DNA of 34,634 nt from Myxococcota bacterium (GTDB lineage: Bacteria > Myxococcota_A > Polyangia > JAAYKL01): the NCBI GenBank assembly GCA_028278265.1, contig JANQET010000213.1:1-34634 (forward strand), in the 5' to 3' direction. The notes beneath the pieces were generated by a model, which worked only from the letters and a program-made list of their open reading frames with translations, did not search any database and was not told the origin of the DNA. Shown in pieces: positions 18,254 to 26,504 of the stretch. The first letter of the stretch is position 1. The number at the start of each line of letters is the position of its first letter. The translations under genes were made by a program, and so were the position numbers.

Positions 18254-19579
18254 CTACTCCCCTTCGTCCTGGAGGGCCAACGGTCCGATTTGTCCGGTGA
18301 GATTGAGCCACAGGGCAACGGTTGTCGAAAGCATCGCCATGGTTGACAAGATGCGCAAGGTATCTTCAAACGCCCGTCGGTTTCGACGGCCGATGACCAC
18401 CGTGCTACCCGGATAAACCGGCGCTCGTCCGACCCATCCCCCGTTCTCCAAATAATCTCCCACGTCGAATTCGGTCACCAGGGTGTACCCGGGACCCTCC
18501 CGGATCACACTGACCTCGTGAATCTTGCCCTCTTCCATCGGTCCGCCGACGATGCCGATGATGTCGATCAGTTTAATCGGTCCGCTGACCGGGATCCGAC
18601 CCGTGCGCTCGAACGGTCCGATCACATTGACGTGGGATCCCAATCGACTATCGATGTTCTCGGTGAGCGTGGGTAGGTAGATGATCGCTCCCCCATCGCC
18701 GGGCAGGAGGTTTTTTCTCAGTTTTTTTCCGGCCAGGGCCTTTTGCAGATTGACCACTACCCTCCCCTTCTTGGTGAGCAGGGTGGCATGGCTCAAATCC
18801 GCCAACGGGGTGGGTCCGCCGGCGAGGCTCACCGCTGTCAGCACATCCAAGGCATCCGAACGGTCGAACATTCCCGGCGTGGTCACCGCGCCGATGACGA
18901 ACACCTTGCGCTTAATCGCCTGGTGCCCCAGGAACGCGGTCACCCCGTTCTGGGCCAGGGGCATCCCCGGCTCACCCGGTACGAAAATCGTATCCCCGGC
19001 GCGTAGGGAGGGCAGCGGTTCGGTGGAATCCCGGGTCAGAAACGCGCGGACATTGACACTCATCTCCAACCCGTTGCGCAGGACCGTCACCCGAGTGAGA
19101 TCGGCACAGGCGGTCACCCCGCCGGCCTGGTGCAGGGATTGCCAGAGATCGACCCCCGAATCCACTGTGTGAATCCCGGGTTGAGCGACACAGCCGGTGA
19201 TCAGCACGGTTCGTCTCGATTTTTGCAGCAGCACCGTCACCCCGGCGGTACTCTTGAGATACTTGCTCAGGTGGGTTTTGAGCAGCGCCTGGGCATCGTC
19301 GATGGAGTTTCCCGAGAGCTTCACCTTCCCGTGAATGCCCAGATCGACCCGGCCCGAAGGGTCGACGACCACGGTTTGATCCGGTGGCCGCAATCCGGGG
19401 ATGAACACTCGCAGCTCGTCCCCCGGGGTGATAATGAACTCGTCGGCAGAGCTTACCACCGGCAAGAGAATCAGACTAAGGACAAGCGCCGACAGCGATA
19501 CCCTCCAACCCCGTCGTTCGGTTGAATGAAGGATTGACCGGGCCGCTCGTGAAATAAGATCGCCATTCATGCTCGCCAT
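18254..19579 (-). CDS. Wza-like outer-membrane polysaccharide export protein (SLBB)
   Basis: Protein of 441 residues that would form the outer-membrane channel for the polymer. An uncleaved-length N-terminus leads to a signal peptide (about 26-45). A poly-export domain begins at FIITPGDELRVFIPG (about 48-62), followed by repeated SLBB modules (for example around LITGCVAQPGIH and VFVIGAVTTPGMF). A C-terminal hydrophobic or amphipathic helix near residues 405-430 parallels the Wza membrane-spanning helix. Unlike E. coli Wza, there is no lipobox after the signal peptide. Two ATGs compete. The one at 19570 is better spaced from the GGGAG than the one at 19579, so the true protein may be three residues shorter. 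It is the first gene of the operon. Confidence 0.9.
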   Translation of the reverse strand: MASMNGDLISRAARSILHSTERRGWRVSLSALVLSLILLPVVSSADEFIITPGDELRVFIPGLRPPDQTVVVDPSGRVDLGIHGKVKLSGNSIDDAQALLKTHLSKYLKSTAGVTVLLQKSRRTVLITGCVAQPGIHTVDSGVDLWQSLHQAGGVTACADLTRVTVLRNGLEMSVNVRAFLTRDSTEPLPSLRAGDTIFVPGEPGMPLAQNGVTAFLGHQAIKRKVFVIGAVTTPGMFDRSDALDVLTAVSLAGGPTPLADLSHATLLTKKGRVVVNLQKALAGKKLRKNLLPGDGGAIIYLPTLTENIDSRLGSHVNVIGPFERTGRIPVSGPIKLIDIIGIVGGPMEEGKIHEVSVIREGPGYTLVTEFDVGDYLENGGWVGRAPVYPGSTVVIGRRNRRAFEDTLRILSTMAMLSTTVALWLNLTGQIGPLALQDEGE

Positions 19580-19668
19580 ACTCCCTTAATAGCCGCAACC
19601 TACCAATTCTATATTTTCAATCCTGGGGGTTTTCCAACGATTTTTTAATTTTTTAAAAATATCAATAA

Positions 19669-19696
19669 ATAATAGCATTTAGAAGATCTATCACAA
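19669..19696 (-). promoter_or_regulatory. candidate promoter for the exopolysaccharide operon
   Basis: On the minus strand, TTGTGA (19696-19691) and TATTAT (19674-19669) are spaced by 16 bases. They lie in the AT-rich 195-base gap between the GT4 gene and the exporter gene. The leader would be about 80-90 bases. The surrounding sequence is so AT-rich that a chance match is possible. Confidence 0.35.
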
Positions 19697-19745
19697 AAAA
19701 TGAAAAAAGCACATCCCCGGCGAACGGGTGTCGTGAACAGAAGTT
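19697..19745 (-). terminator. possible intrinsic terminator after the GT4 gene
   Basis: Reading the minus strand downstream of the GT4 stop, an imperfect hairpin (ACACCCG, a five-base loop, then CGGGGATGT with a two-base bulge) is followed by two T-rich runs. The stem is short, so the call is tentative. It would separate GT4 transcription from the exopolysaccharide operon. Confidence 0.3.
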
Positions 19746-19774
19746 TAAGAATAGTTCTGGTGGTTTAGCGGGTT

Positions 19775-20884
19775 TTAGCGGGAATTGAGAAAATCGATCG
19801 CCGCCTTGTAGCGTTCCAGCGCCGTGGTGGCCCACCGTGCGGCGCTGTACCGATCTTTGAACATCGGGGCGAGGCGCACACTTTCCAGGGCGAACCGATA
19901 TCGAGCATCGGCCAGTTGCTCGATCGCCCGGGCCAGCTTGTCCGGCCGGTCCGGTGGTACCAACAACCCGTTTCGCTCCGGCTGCACGATGTCCGGGATC
20001 CCGCCGACCCTCGACGCAATCACCGGCTTGCCGATCACCGCCGCTTCGATGAGCGCCATCGGCAGTCCCTCGGTTCGGGAGGGCATGACCAGCGCATCGC
20101 ACCGGGATAGATAATCGGCAATGTTCGGTTGGAAGCCCTTGAACACCACCCGATCGCCGAGCCCCTTCTTTTGGGTCGCCCGCTCCAACTCGGGTCGCAG
20201 GGGCCCATCCCCCAACACGGTGAGTCGCGTCCCACAGCTGGCGGGCATGTGGGACAAGGCGTCAATCAGTACGTCCGCTCCCTTTTCAATACTCAATCGA
20301 CCCAAGTAGAGTAGCTCAAGCGGATCGGTCGCTCCTTTTTCCTCTGTTTCGGTCGGTTCGGGCAGTGCATCAAAGAGGATATTCGGCACAATCGCCGCTT
20401 GGCAGCGGAGCTTGCCGCGCCGATTGAGTGCTTCTCGAGCCCCGTCGGACACCACGAACAGACAATCCAGTTGTTGGTAGAGCGCCCACTCGATCCACTC
20501 GTAGATCCGGGCGACGGTGTTGTGGGCCGTGGCGCCGTGATAGGTCGCGATAAGCGCCGTCCCCTCCCTCCGCACGGCAGAGACATAGGCCAACGCTTTG
20601 AATCCGTGAGCGTGGATCACGGTGTAGCCCCCCGCCCCGATGACTCTTCTCAGCCGGTTCATCAACCGGGTGTCGAGTCGCCCTCTTGCTTCGAACTCGG
20701 CACATTCAATGCCGTTCTCCTCGGCCAGGCGGGAAAAAGACTCACCGAGTTCGGGCTTGCGGGCCTCTTTGATCGCCGCCAGGGAGACATCGCAATCCGC
20801 ATCTTGGAGCGCCCGCACCGAAGCGAGCACCGACTTCTCCGCGCCGGCAATGGGTCCGGGCGCGATGAGGTGGAGAATCTTCAT
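19775..20884 (-). CDS. GT4 family glycosyltransferase
   Basis: Retaining GT-B glycosyltransferase of 369 residues. The N-terminus has the KILHLIAPGPIAGAEK pattern, including the glycine-rich acceptor loop. The C-terminal half has the GT4 signature SRTEGLPMALIEA, with its paired glutamates, followed by VGGIPDIV. It probably adds a sugar to the lipid-linked repeat unit on the cytoplasmic face. It lies upstream of the exopolysaccharide operon on the same strand with a 195-base gap, so it may be a separate transcript. It is the only non-priming glycosyltransferase next to this locus. No clear ribosome site precedes the ATG. Confidence 0.92.
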   Translation of the reverse strand: MKILHLIAPGPIAGAEKSVLASVRALQDADCDVSLAAIKEARKPELGESFSRLAEENGIECAEFEARGRLDTRLMNRLRRVIGAGGYTVIHAHGFKALAYVSAVRREGTALIATYHGATAHNTVARIYEWIEWALYQQLDCLFVVSDGAREALNRRGKLRCQAAIVPNILFDALPEPTETEEKGATDPLELLYLGRLSIEKGADVLIDALSHMPASCGTRLTVLGDGPLRPELERATQKKGLGDRVVFKGFQPNIADYLSRCDALVMPSRTEGLPMALIEAAVIGKPVIASRVGGIPDIVQPERNGLLVPPDRPDKLARAIEQLADARYRFALESVRLAPMFKDRYSAARWATTALERYKAAIDFLNSR

Positions 20885-20896
20885 TGATGCAAATCT

Positions 20897-20922
20897 AAAA
20901 AAGAGGGGGTGAACCGGGCACC
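20897..20922 (-). terminator. possible intrinsic terminator after the NrfD gene
   Basis: On the minus strand, GGTG (loop CCCGGTT) CACC at 20922-20908 is followed by a short C/T stretch and a run of six T (20902-20897). A longer pairing of an upstream AGGGG with CCCCT is also possible. It sits in the 75 bases between the NrfD stop and the GT4 start, where an operon boundary is expected. Confidence 0.35.
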
Positions 20923-20959
20923 TTTGGGGAGGCCCCTTAGCTGACCGGCGAAGGGGTCG

Positions 20960-21934
20960 CTACTCGGGCGGCAGTTTGCCGATCGGAGCGCGCTCGAAGT
21001 CGAGCTTGGCGATCGGACGGAACTGGAAGCCCGCCATGTCGAGACTGGTCGCCATCCCGGTAGAGAGAATGGCGTAGCGCAGCAAGAATCCACCGATCAA
21101 GCCGAGCACCGATGCGACCAGCGCCGCATTGGTCATCGTCGCCGCGTCCGCCTCGGCCATACCGAAGTACATCACAAAAAGGATGATTGCCGGAACGATC
21201 AGTCCGAGAATCAGATCACCGAAGATGAAGCTGCCCTTGCCCATCATACGCTTGGCCGACTCCCTGGAGTTCCGCACCCGGGTGGCCGAATGCAGGAAGA
21301 AGAAGATAACCAGCAGCTCGATCACCGCCAGGGTTCCCCCCACACCTGCCATCACGCGCAACTGCTCGGCTCCGATGAGCGAGCTGTCGATCGCCGCCAT
21401 GCCGATGATGGTGAGGAACAGTCCGGTGAGCAGTCCCGAAATCATGAACAACACGGGCAGCGCGGCGGTGTTCCAGAAGGGATAGCCCTTGGATCCGCTG
21501 AGCAGAGCGCCTGTATAGAGCATGGTGAACAGCGCAAACAGCATCGCCAGAATGACCCCCGCTGCCGGAAACTCGATGCTCCCGGGGGAGATGACCCCGA
21601 TGAAGTGGATAAATGACAACACGATGAAAATCGTCAGTATCACCACCCCACGCGAGATCCATGAGGATCCCAACTTAGAGGCGGAAAGGAACGCCCTCAT
21701 CGGCTTGCCCAAGTGGGCCAGCAAAAATAGCATACCGATGCACACGACGGGGAAGCTCAGATACAGTCCAGCAGTGGTGACATGTGCCCAACCCTCGCCC
21801 AACAGGGCAGCAGTACCGGCGACAAAGTACGCTCCCGCGCCCAGTCCGCCGAGGAACAGGTAAATGGCGACCAATCCCTTCCATTCCTCCTGAACCTGCC
21901 GTTCTACTCTTGATTTAACTATGCCAACAGCCAT
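20960..21934 (-). CDS. NrfD/PsrC-like membrane subunit of a molybdoenzyme complex
   Basis: Integral membrane protein of 324 residues with about eight or nine hydrophobic helices and the N-terminal LFLGGLGAGAY pattern of the NrfD/PsrC family. These subunits exchange electrons between the quinone pool and an attached iron-sulfur protein and carry no haem. A perfect AGGAGG precedes the ATG. It is the third gene of the catalytic / ferredoxin / NrfD operon, starting 37 bases after the ferredoxin gene. It should anchor the complex to the inner membrane. Confidence 0.92.
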   Translation of the reverse strand: MAVGIVKSRVERQVQEEWKGLVAIYLFLGGLGAGAYFVAGTAALLGEGWAHVTTAGLYLSFPVVCIGMLFLLAHLGKPMRAFLSASKLGSSWISRGVVILTIFIVLSFIHFIGVISPGSIEFPAAGVILAMLFALFTMLYTGALLSGSKGYPFWNTAALPVLFMISGLLTGLFLTIIGMAAIDSSLIGAEQLRVMAGVGGTLAVIELLVIFFFLHSATRVRNSRESAKRMMGKGSFIFGDLILGLIVPAIILFVMYFGMAEADAATMTNAALVASVLGLIGGFLLRYAILSTGMATSLDMAGFQFRPIAKLDFERAPIGKLPPE

Positions 21935-21971
21935 GATACCTCCTGATTGATCCCTGTTTTAATACCTAGAC

Positions 21972-22598
21972 CTACCTCGGAGGCAGGTAGTACACCTTGG
22001 GGTCGTTGCCCAACTCCGGTTGCAGAACAGCGCCACGACCCTTCTTGATCAGCATCGAGATTTCACTCAACGGATCGTCCAGGTCACCGAAGGTGCGCGC
22101 ATTGGCCGGACAGGCGTTAACACACGCGGGAAGTCTCCCTTCGGGAAGCCGCTCCATACAGAAATCGCACTTGGTCGAGACGCCGATCCCGGATTTCTCT
22201 TCCCACTCTTTTTTCACGTACTCTTCGTAAGTGGACCGAGGTGCGCCATCTGGGAAATAACTCTCCCATTCTTCGACCATGTACCGCGCCCCATAGGGAC
22301 AGGCCATCTTGCAATAGCTGCAGCCAATGCATTTTTCTTTTTCCACGACGACAATGCCGCCGGGTGCTGTCTGTGTCGCTCCCGTGGGGCAGACGGTCTG
22401 GCACGACGGATCGTCGCAGTGCATGCACAGGACGGGTAGCGCCTGTCTGACGACCGTGGGATATTTCCCGGTCTCACCTTTGAGAACCCGCGCCCAGAAG
22501 ACACCAGGGGGAGTACGGTTCTTGGCTTTGCAGGCCATCGCGCACGCATAACAGCCATAGCACCGTTTGAGATCTATAACCATTCCGTATCGTGTCAT
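21972..22598 (-). CDS. four-cluster ferredoxin-like electron-transfer subunit
   Basis: Protein of 208 residues with sixteen cysteines in four groups: CYGCYACAMAC near the N-terminus, CMHCDDPSCQTVC, CIGCSYCKMAC, and CDFC followed by CVNAC. This pattern binds four [4Fe-4S] clusters, as in DmsB, PsrB, PhsB and PadC. It would carry electrons between the molybdenum subunit and the NrfD membrane subunit. There is no Tat or Sec signal, consistent with the catalytic subunit also lacking one. AAGGAAC lies just upstream of the ATG. The gene starts 16 bases after the catalytic gene ends, so the two are co-transcribed. Confidence 0.95.
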   Translation of the reverse strand: MTRYGMVIDLKRCYGCYACAMACKAKNRTPPGVFWARVLKGETGKYPTVVRQALPVLCMHCDDPSCQTVCPTGATQTAPGGIVVVEKEKCIGCSYCKMACPYGARYMVEEWESYFPDGAPRSTYEEYVKKEWEEKSGIGVSTKCDFCMERLPEGRLPACVNACPANARTFGDLDDPLSEISMLIKKGRGAVLQPELGNDPKVYYLPPR

Positions 22599-22614
22599 AT
22601 CTGTTCCTTCCCTT

Positions 22615-25311
22615 CTACTCGGCCTTGTAAATCTTCACACGGCAGCAAATGTCCTGGTTCAGGGTCAACGGGTCCGTGTGGGCCTTGTCCATCTCAACAA
22701 GGTCATTAAAGAAGGTTCCCTTGTCTTTGGCAATGGGCTGATAGTCACACCAGTGTCCGGCCACGGCCGCCACGGCGATGTGATTGGGCTCAATACCGTC
22801 GGTCAAGGCGACCCAGCCTTTAACGCGATGCCCTTCGGGATTCTCGAGCCAGATGGCATCGCCCTCTTTGATACCCTTCTTCGCGGCTGTGTCCCTGTGG
22901 ATTTGGAGCGCGTACACATACGGGTCTTCCTGCGACAGCTCGTCCAGCCACGGATTCTGCTGGGTCAGCGAGTTGCAGTGAATGATCGCCCGCCAGTAGA
23001 ATGTGTACATATCGTACTCCTGCGGCAGGGCTTCGTCATGGGTCGGGCAGGGATACCAGTCGGCCAACGGCTTGAACCGGGACCAATCGAGGAAATCGTT
23101 CGCCCCGAAGGATTCGCAGAGCTTGGTGATTTTCTCACCGCCGTCGATGAAATACTCGAAATAAACCGGAACGCGAACATCCTGGAACCACTTCCAGTAG
23201 ACGTCTTCTTTGCGCTTGGGCCAGGTGAGCACGCCGTGTTTCTTGAAGTACTCCAGACCGTGCTTGTCGCCGAAGCGATCCCGGAGCAGGTGATCGGAGA
23301 TCTCCTCCCAGGTGTACTCGCGACTGCCGTCGTCCTTGAGCATGTTTTTCTCTTCGAGGGGTCCGCCGTAACGGATCGGCACCGTCTCGTTGAGGCCTTT
23401 GTAATACTTATCAGACATGCCCAGCCGTTTCATGATGTCGATCATCACGACGTTGAAGTCGCGGCGCTCGAACAGGGGCTCGACGGCCGGCTGACGAACG
23501 GTCCATCCCCAATCGTCCTCACCCTGCGGGTGGGAGAAGGTCGACGGCCAGCTGACCGCGGGGGTGTACCGCTCCAGGTAGCAGGTGTCGGGGAGGATGA
23601 TGTCGGCAACCGCATCCTCGAACTCGGTGATGTAGAGCTGGAAGGAGAAGATGAAGTTGAATTTCTTCAGGAAGTTCTCAGCGACGACTTCGGCGTTGCC
23701 CATCGTCATAATCGAGTTGGAGCCGAAGTTGATCATCACGTCCGGGCGATAGGGCACCTTGAACTGCTCGAGCAGGTCGAACCAATTGTCACTCATGATG
23801 GTGAACGCATTGTAGATCGACGTGGGGAACATATCGTGCAGGTCGAGCCGTTGGGGCGGACGCGGTTCGTGCAACGGATAGGGCAGGTGGTCATAGACCC
23901 AGGCGCCGGCGACCATCAGGCCGTCGGGGCAGGGATAGGGCATCTGCCAGGGCTTGGGCTTCTCGGGATCCGGCGCGTCGTCGCGGGGGAAGCCGCCGCA
24001 AACAGCCGCACCCAGACCCATCGCCGCGCCGTAGGTATCCGCCGCGCCGACCATATGGTTGATCATATCGATGGAGAGGCAGGTCCAACCGGAGTTGACG
24101 TGCCCTTGGGATCCGCGGAAGAAGTGGGTACCCACCGGGCGCTTCGGGATCTTTTTCGGGCCCTTGCTCGTCTCGACCGTCACCGTGGAACCGATCTCGG
24201 CAGCTTCGCCGAACTCTTTGGCGATGCGTACAATCGTTTCGGCGGGAATCCAGGTGATTTTGGAAACGTACTCGGGGGTGTATTTCTTGACGTGCTCCTT
24301 GACCAGCTCAAAGCCGGGCTTGCAGCCCTCGACCCCTTGAACGGTGAAGGTGCCCATCAGGGCCACTTCGTGAGCGGTGTCTTCATATTCGATGCGGTTG
24401 ACCGACTTGTCGTCAAACACCTTGGGTCGCTTGTCGACCAGGTCCCAAACCAGCGGTTTGTTGGTGGCCTTGTCGCGGATGTACCGGCCATCCGACGGCC
24501 GGATCAGGTACGGCCCGTTGGTCTTGTAGGCCAGGTACTCCTCATCCCAAATGCCGTGAATGTTGAGCAGCGCGTTGACGATCCCCAGGGCGAGCGCCCC
24601 GTCGGTGCCGACGCGGATCGGAACCCACTCGTGCGCTTTGGACGCCTGAGCGCTTTGGAACGGATCGAATACGATATTTTTCGACCCGCGGAAGCGAGCC
24701 TCGGCAACCTGGGTGGCATTCATCACCGCCGAGTGTCCGGCCCCGTGGCCCTTGGAGCACCCGAAATTCATCGTGTAGTTGGCGTGAGCGAAATCGGGGA
24801 TGATCGACCATGCCATATGCATGATGCCGTTCATGAAGTGGGCGCCGTTGCCACAGTGCAGCCCACCACCCGATACCCAGTAGTTTGGCGTACCGTATCC
24901 TTTCATGAAGCCAATAACACCGAAGCGGCACTCAGAAGCCTGGGTCGTGGTGGCCTGAAAGTAGACGCCACGAGGATCTTTCTCATGGGCGGCCTTGAGC
25001 TTGGCCACGACGGTCTCCAGGGCTTCCTCCCAGGTGATCCGCTGCCATTTCGGATCCACTCCCAGTCCTTTTTCGGGATTGGTTCGTTTAAGAGGGTAAT
25101 TCACCCGATACGGATCATACAACAGCGCCGGTCCAGCCAACCCTTTCGGGCAGATCGAGCCTCGGCCTGTCGGTGAGTCCGGGTTCCCCTCAATTTCGGT
25201 TACGATCCCGTCTTGCCGGCGGACCTTGATGCCGCACATGCAATAGCATTGCCCACAACAAGTTGGGATCCAGACATCTTCCTTCACACGCGTGGAATTG
25301 GTTGCGACCAT
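22615..25311 (-). CDS. molybdopterin oxidoreductase catalytic subunit (DMSO reductase family), Tat-less
   Basis: Catalytic subunit of 898 residues of a complex iron-sulfur molybdoenzyme. An N-terminal [4Fe-4S] motif uses C19, C22, C26 and C54, followed by KG as expected, with two extra cysteines (18, 24). The likely molybdenum ligand is C152 in GGLHCGNGAH. C-terminal segments match the cofactor-binding (molydop) domain. No twin-arginine or other signal peptide is present, so the enzyme probably faces the cytoplasm. That is unlike polysulfide or thiosulfate reductases, but like the phenylacetyl-CoA:acceptor oxidoreductase PadBCD, which has the same subunit order. The substrate cannot be fixed from sequence alone. 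No dedicated TorD-type chaperone is adjacent, but mobA lies upstream. Confidence 0.93.
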   Translation of the reverse strand: MVATNSTRVKEDVWIPTCCGQCYCMCGIKVRRQDGIVTEIEGNPDSPTGRGSICPKGLAGPALLYDPYRVNYPLKRTNPEKGLGVDPKWQRITWEEALETVVAKLKAAHEKDPRGVYFQATTTQASECRFGVIGFMKGYGTPNYWVSGGGLHCGNGAHFMNGIMHMAWSIIPDFAHANYTMNFGCSKGHGAGHSAVMNATQVAEARFRGSKNIVFDPFQSAQASKAHEWVPIRVGTDGALALGIVNALLNIHGIWDEEYLAYKTNGPYLIRPSDGRYIRDKATNKPLVWDLVDKRPKVFDDKSVNRIEYEDTAHEVALMGTFTVQGVEGCKPGFELVKEHVKKYTPEYVSKITWIPAETIVRIAKEFGEAAEIGSTVTVETSKGPKKIPKRPVGTHFFRGSQGHVNSGWTCLSIDMINHMVGAADTYGAAMGLGAAVCGGFPRDDAPDPEKPKPWQMPYPCPDGLMVAGAWVYDHLPYPLHEPRPPQRLDLHDMFPTSIYNAFTIMSDNWFDLLEQFKVPYRPDVMINFGSNSIMTMGNAEVVAENFLKKFNFIFSFQLYITEFEDAVADIILPDTCYLERYTPAVSWPSTFSHPQGEDDWGWTVRQPAVEPLFERRDFNVVMIDIMKRLGMSDKYYKGLNETVPIRYGGPLEEKNMLKDDGSREYTWEEISDHLLRDRFGDKHGLEYFKKHGVLTWPKRKEDVYWKWFQDVRVPVYFEYFIDGGEKITKLCESFGANDFLDWSRFKPLADWYPCPTHDEALPQEYDMYTFYWRAIIHCNSLTQQNPWLDELSQEDPYVYALQIHRDTAAKKGIKEGDAIWLENPEGHRVKGWVALTDGIEPNHIAVAAVAGHWCDYQPIAKDKGTFFNDLVEMDKAHTDPLTLNQDICCRVKIYKAE

Positions 25312-25873
25312 CGAGTATCCCTTTCTTCAGAAAAAAGAATCCAAAGATGAATTTTCGAGTTGTGCTTAAATTTAAGGTATTCGAGTAACAAAATTTTACC
25401 GGATAATAGTGGGCCTCCCAACCCCTGTCAATACTAAAAAAGTTCAAGATCGAGCGGGCGTTTCGTCCCATTTTTCAAGGTTTAAATTAATCGCGAGGCA
25501 TGGAAAAAAAGGTTACATTACTCGCTGTTAGAACGATTTAAATTCACTGTCACGGCACAAAAACAAAATAGATTAATCAGTCAAATCTATAAAGATTAGT
25601 GCAATCTCGTAATTGATTGGGATCTCTCAAATGGCGGGACGACAATGAAAAAAAAACCTCGAGGGAAAATCTACATATTAATGAATTGGTTATATAAAGT
25701 AGAAAAGATTATTTATCTACATTATATTTAGGCAGCAATTGCGTCACGGTACATCCATTTTATGCAGCGCCGAGAATAAGCATCCCTCCGACCCCGTTCC
25801 CAAGACATTCTGACGTACACATCGGGAAAGCGCTTCAAGGGGTCTTCCCTGCCCCATCTCTCCCACAGCTCAC
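25312..25873. other. AT-rich intergenic region
   Basis: This gap of 562 bases lies between the molybdoenzyme operon and mobA, both on the minus strand, and is much richer in A and T than the rest of the window. It holds a near-consensus promoter (25403-25431) facing the molybdoenzyme operon. Two very short frames are possible: 13 codons from ATG 25500 after GAGG, and 28 codons from ATG 25645 on the plus strand. Neither has convincing support. The part nearest mobA (about 25760-25873) returns to normal GC content. I see no riboswitch or tRNA that I can name. Confidence 0.7.
25403..25431 (-). promoter_or_regulatory. near-consensus sigma-70 promoter of the molybdoenzyme operon
   Basis: On the minus strand, a perfect -35 TTGACA (25431-25426) and a -10 TATTAT (25408-25403) are separated by exactly 17 bases. 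Transcription should start near 25396, giving a leader of about 85 bases before the ATG at 25311. This is the strongest promoter match that I found in the window. Confidence 0.65.
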
Positions 25874-26494
25874 TCACCCCGACCCCTTCTCATTGGGATC
25901 TCGCGATCGGCTGTCATCGACAAATGATTGGTAGTCCGCCGGAGTGTTCAGGTTTCGCAGAGAGTACTGCGTCGGCAGGTCGACAAACCGAGCCGCGCAG
26001 CGACCGACGATCTTGTGGGCACTCCCCCGATCCAGCCGAAGGACTTCGTCAAGCGCGTTCAGCGCACTCTTGGCGTACATCGCGAAGAGGGGCTCGATTC
26101 GCCCGCCGGCACTCCGGGGCACGACGACGTCATACCCCGGCGCCCGTCGAATCATCTCTCGAACCAATCCTAAATCCGTGTGGGGAATATCGCAGGCGTG
26201 GACGAAGCTCAGCTCATGGGCCGACGCCTTCAACGCGGTGATGATGCCCATCACCGGCCCCAGGTCGCCCTGATTGTCGACAACGATCTCCACATCCATC
26301 CCGGGAAACCGATCCGCCCGATCGGCGCTGATCAGTACCTGTCCGAAATGGGGCCGCAGCTGCTCGATGACATGCTCGATCATGGGCCGGCCGTTCACCG
26401 GCAACAGGCATTTGTCGGTCTTCATTCGCCGGCTTTGCCCGCCGGCGAGCACTATCGCGGTGAGGTTTTGAGCGAACTTCATTGCTGTGGCCAT
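25874..26494 (-). CDS. mobA: molybdenum cofactor guanylyltransferase MobA
   Basis: Protein of 206 residues that adds GMP to molybdopterin, giving the bis-MGD cofactor used by DMSO reductase-family enzymes. The nucleotide-binding signature LAGGQSRRMKTDK is at about residues 16-28. GDLGPVMGI (about 76-84) matches the GPLAGI motif, and the metal-site CDIP is at 101-104. Length and layout are typical of MobA. It starts 10 bases after the HD/zinc-ribbon gene ends, so the two form an operon. The alternative start is the ATG at 26482. Its closeness to the molybdoenzyme operon suggests that it serves that enzyme. MocA, the cytidylyltransferase relative, is less likely given the neighbouring DMSO reductase-family enzyme. 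Confidence 0.9.
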   Translation of the reverse strand: MATAMKFAQNLTAIVLAGGQSRRMKTDKCLLPVNGRPMIEHVIEQLRPHFGQVLISADRADRFPGMDVEIVVDNQGDLGPVMGIITALKASAHELSFVHACDIPHTDLGLVREMIRRAPGYDVVVPRSAGGRIEPLFAMYAKSALNALDEVLRLDRGSAHKIVGRCAARFVDLPTQYSLRNLNTPADYQSFVDDSRSRDPNEKGSG

Positions 26495-26504
26495 CGGGCT
26501 TCTT

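Noticed and set aside
22567..25176. An 869-codon open frame on the plus strand opposite the molybdoenzyme gene
   Set aside because: It lies antisense to a gene with clear molybdopterin and iron-sulfur motifs. Long antisense frames are expected in GC-rich coding sequence. Its translation shows no recognisable domain and is dominated by residues expected from reverse-complement codon bias.
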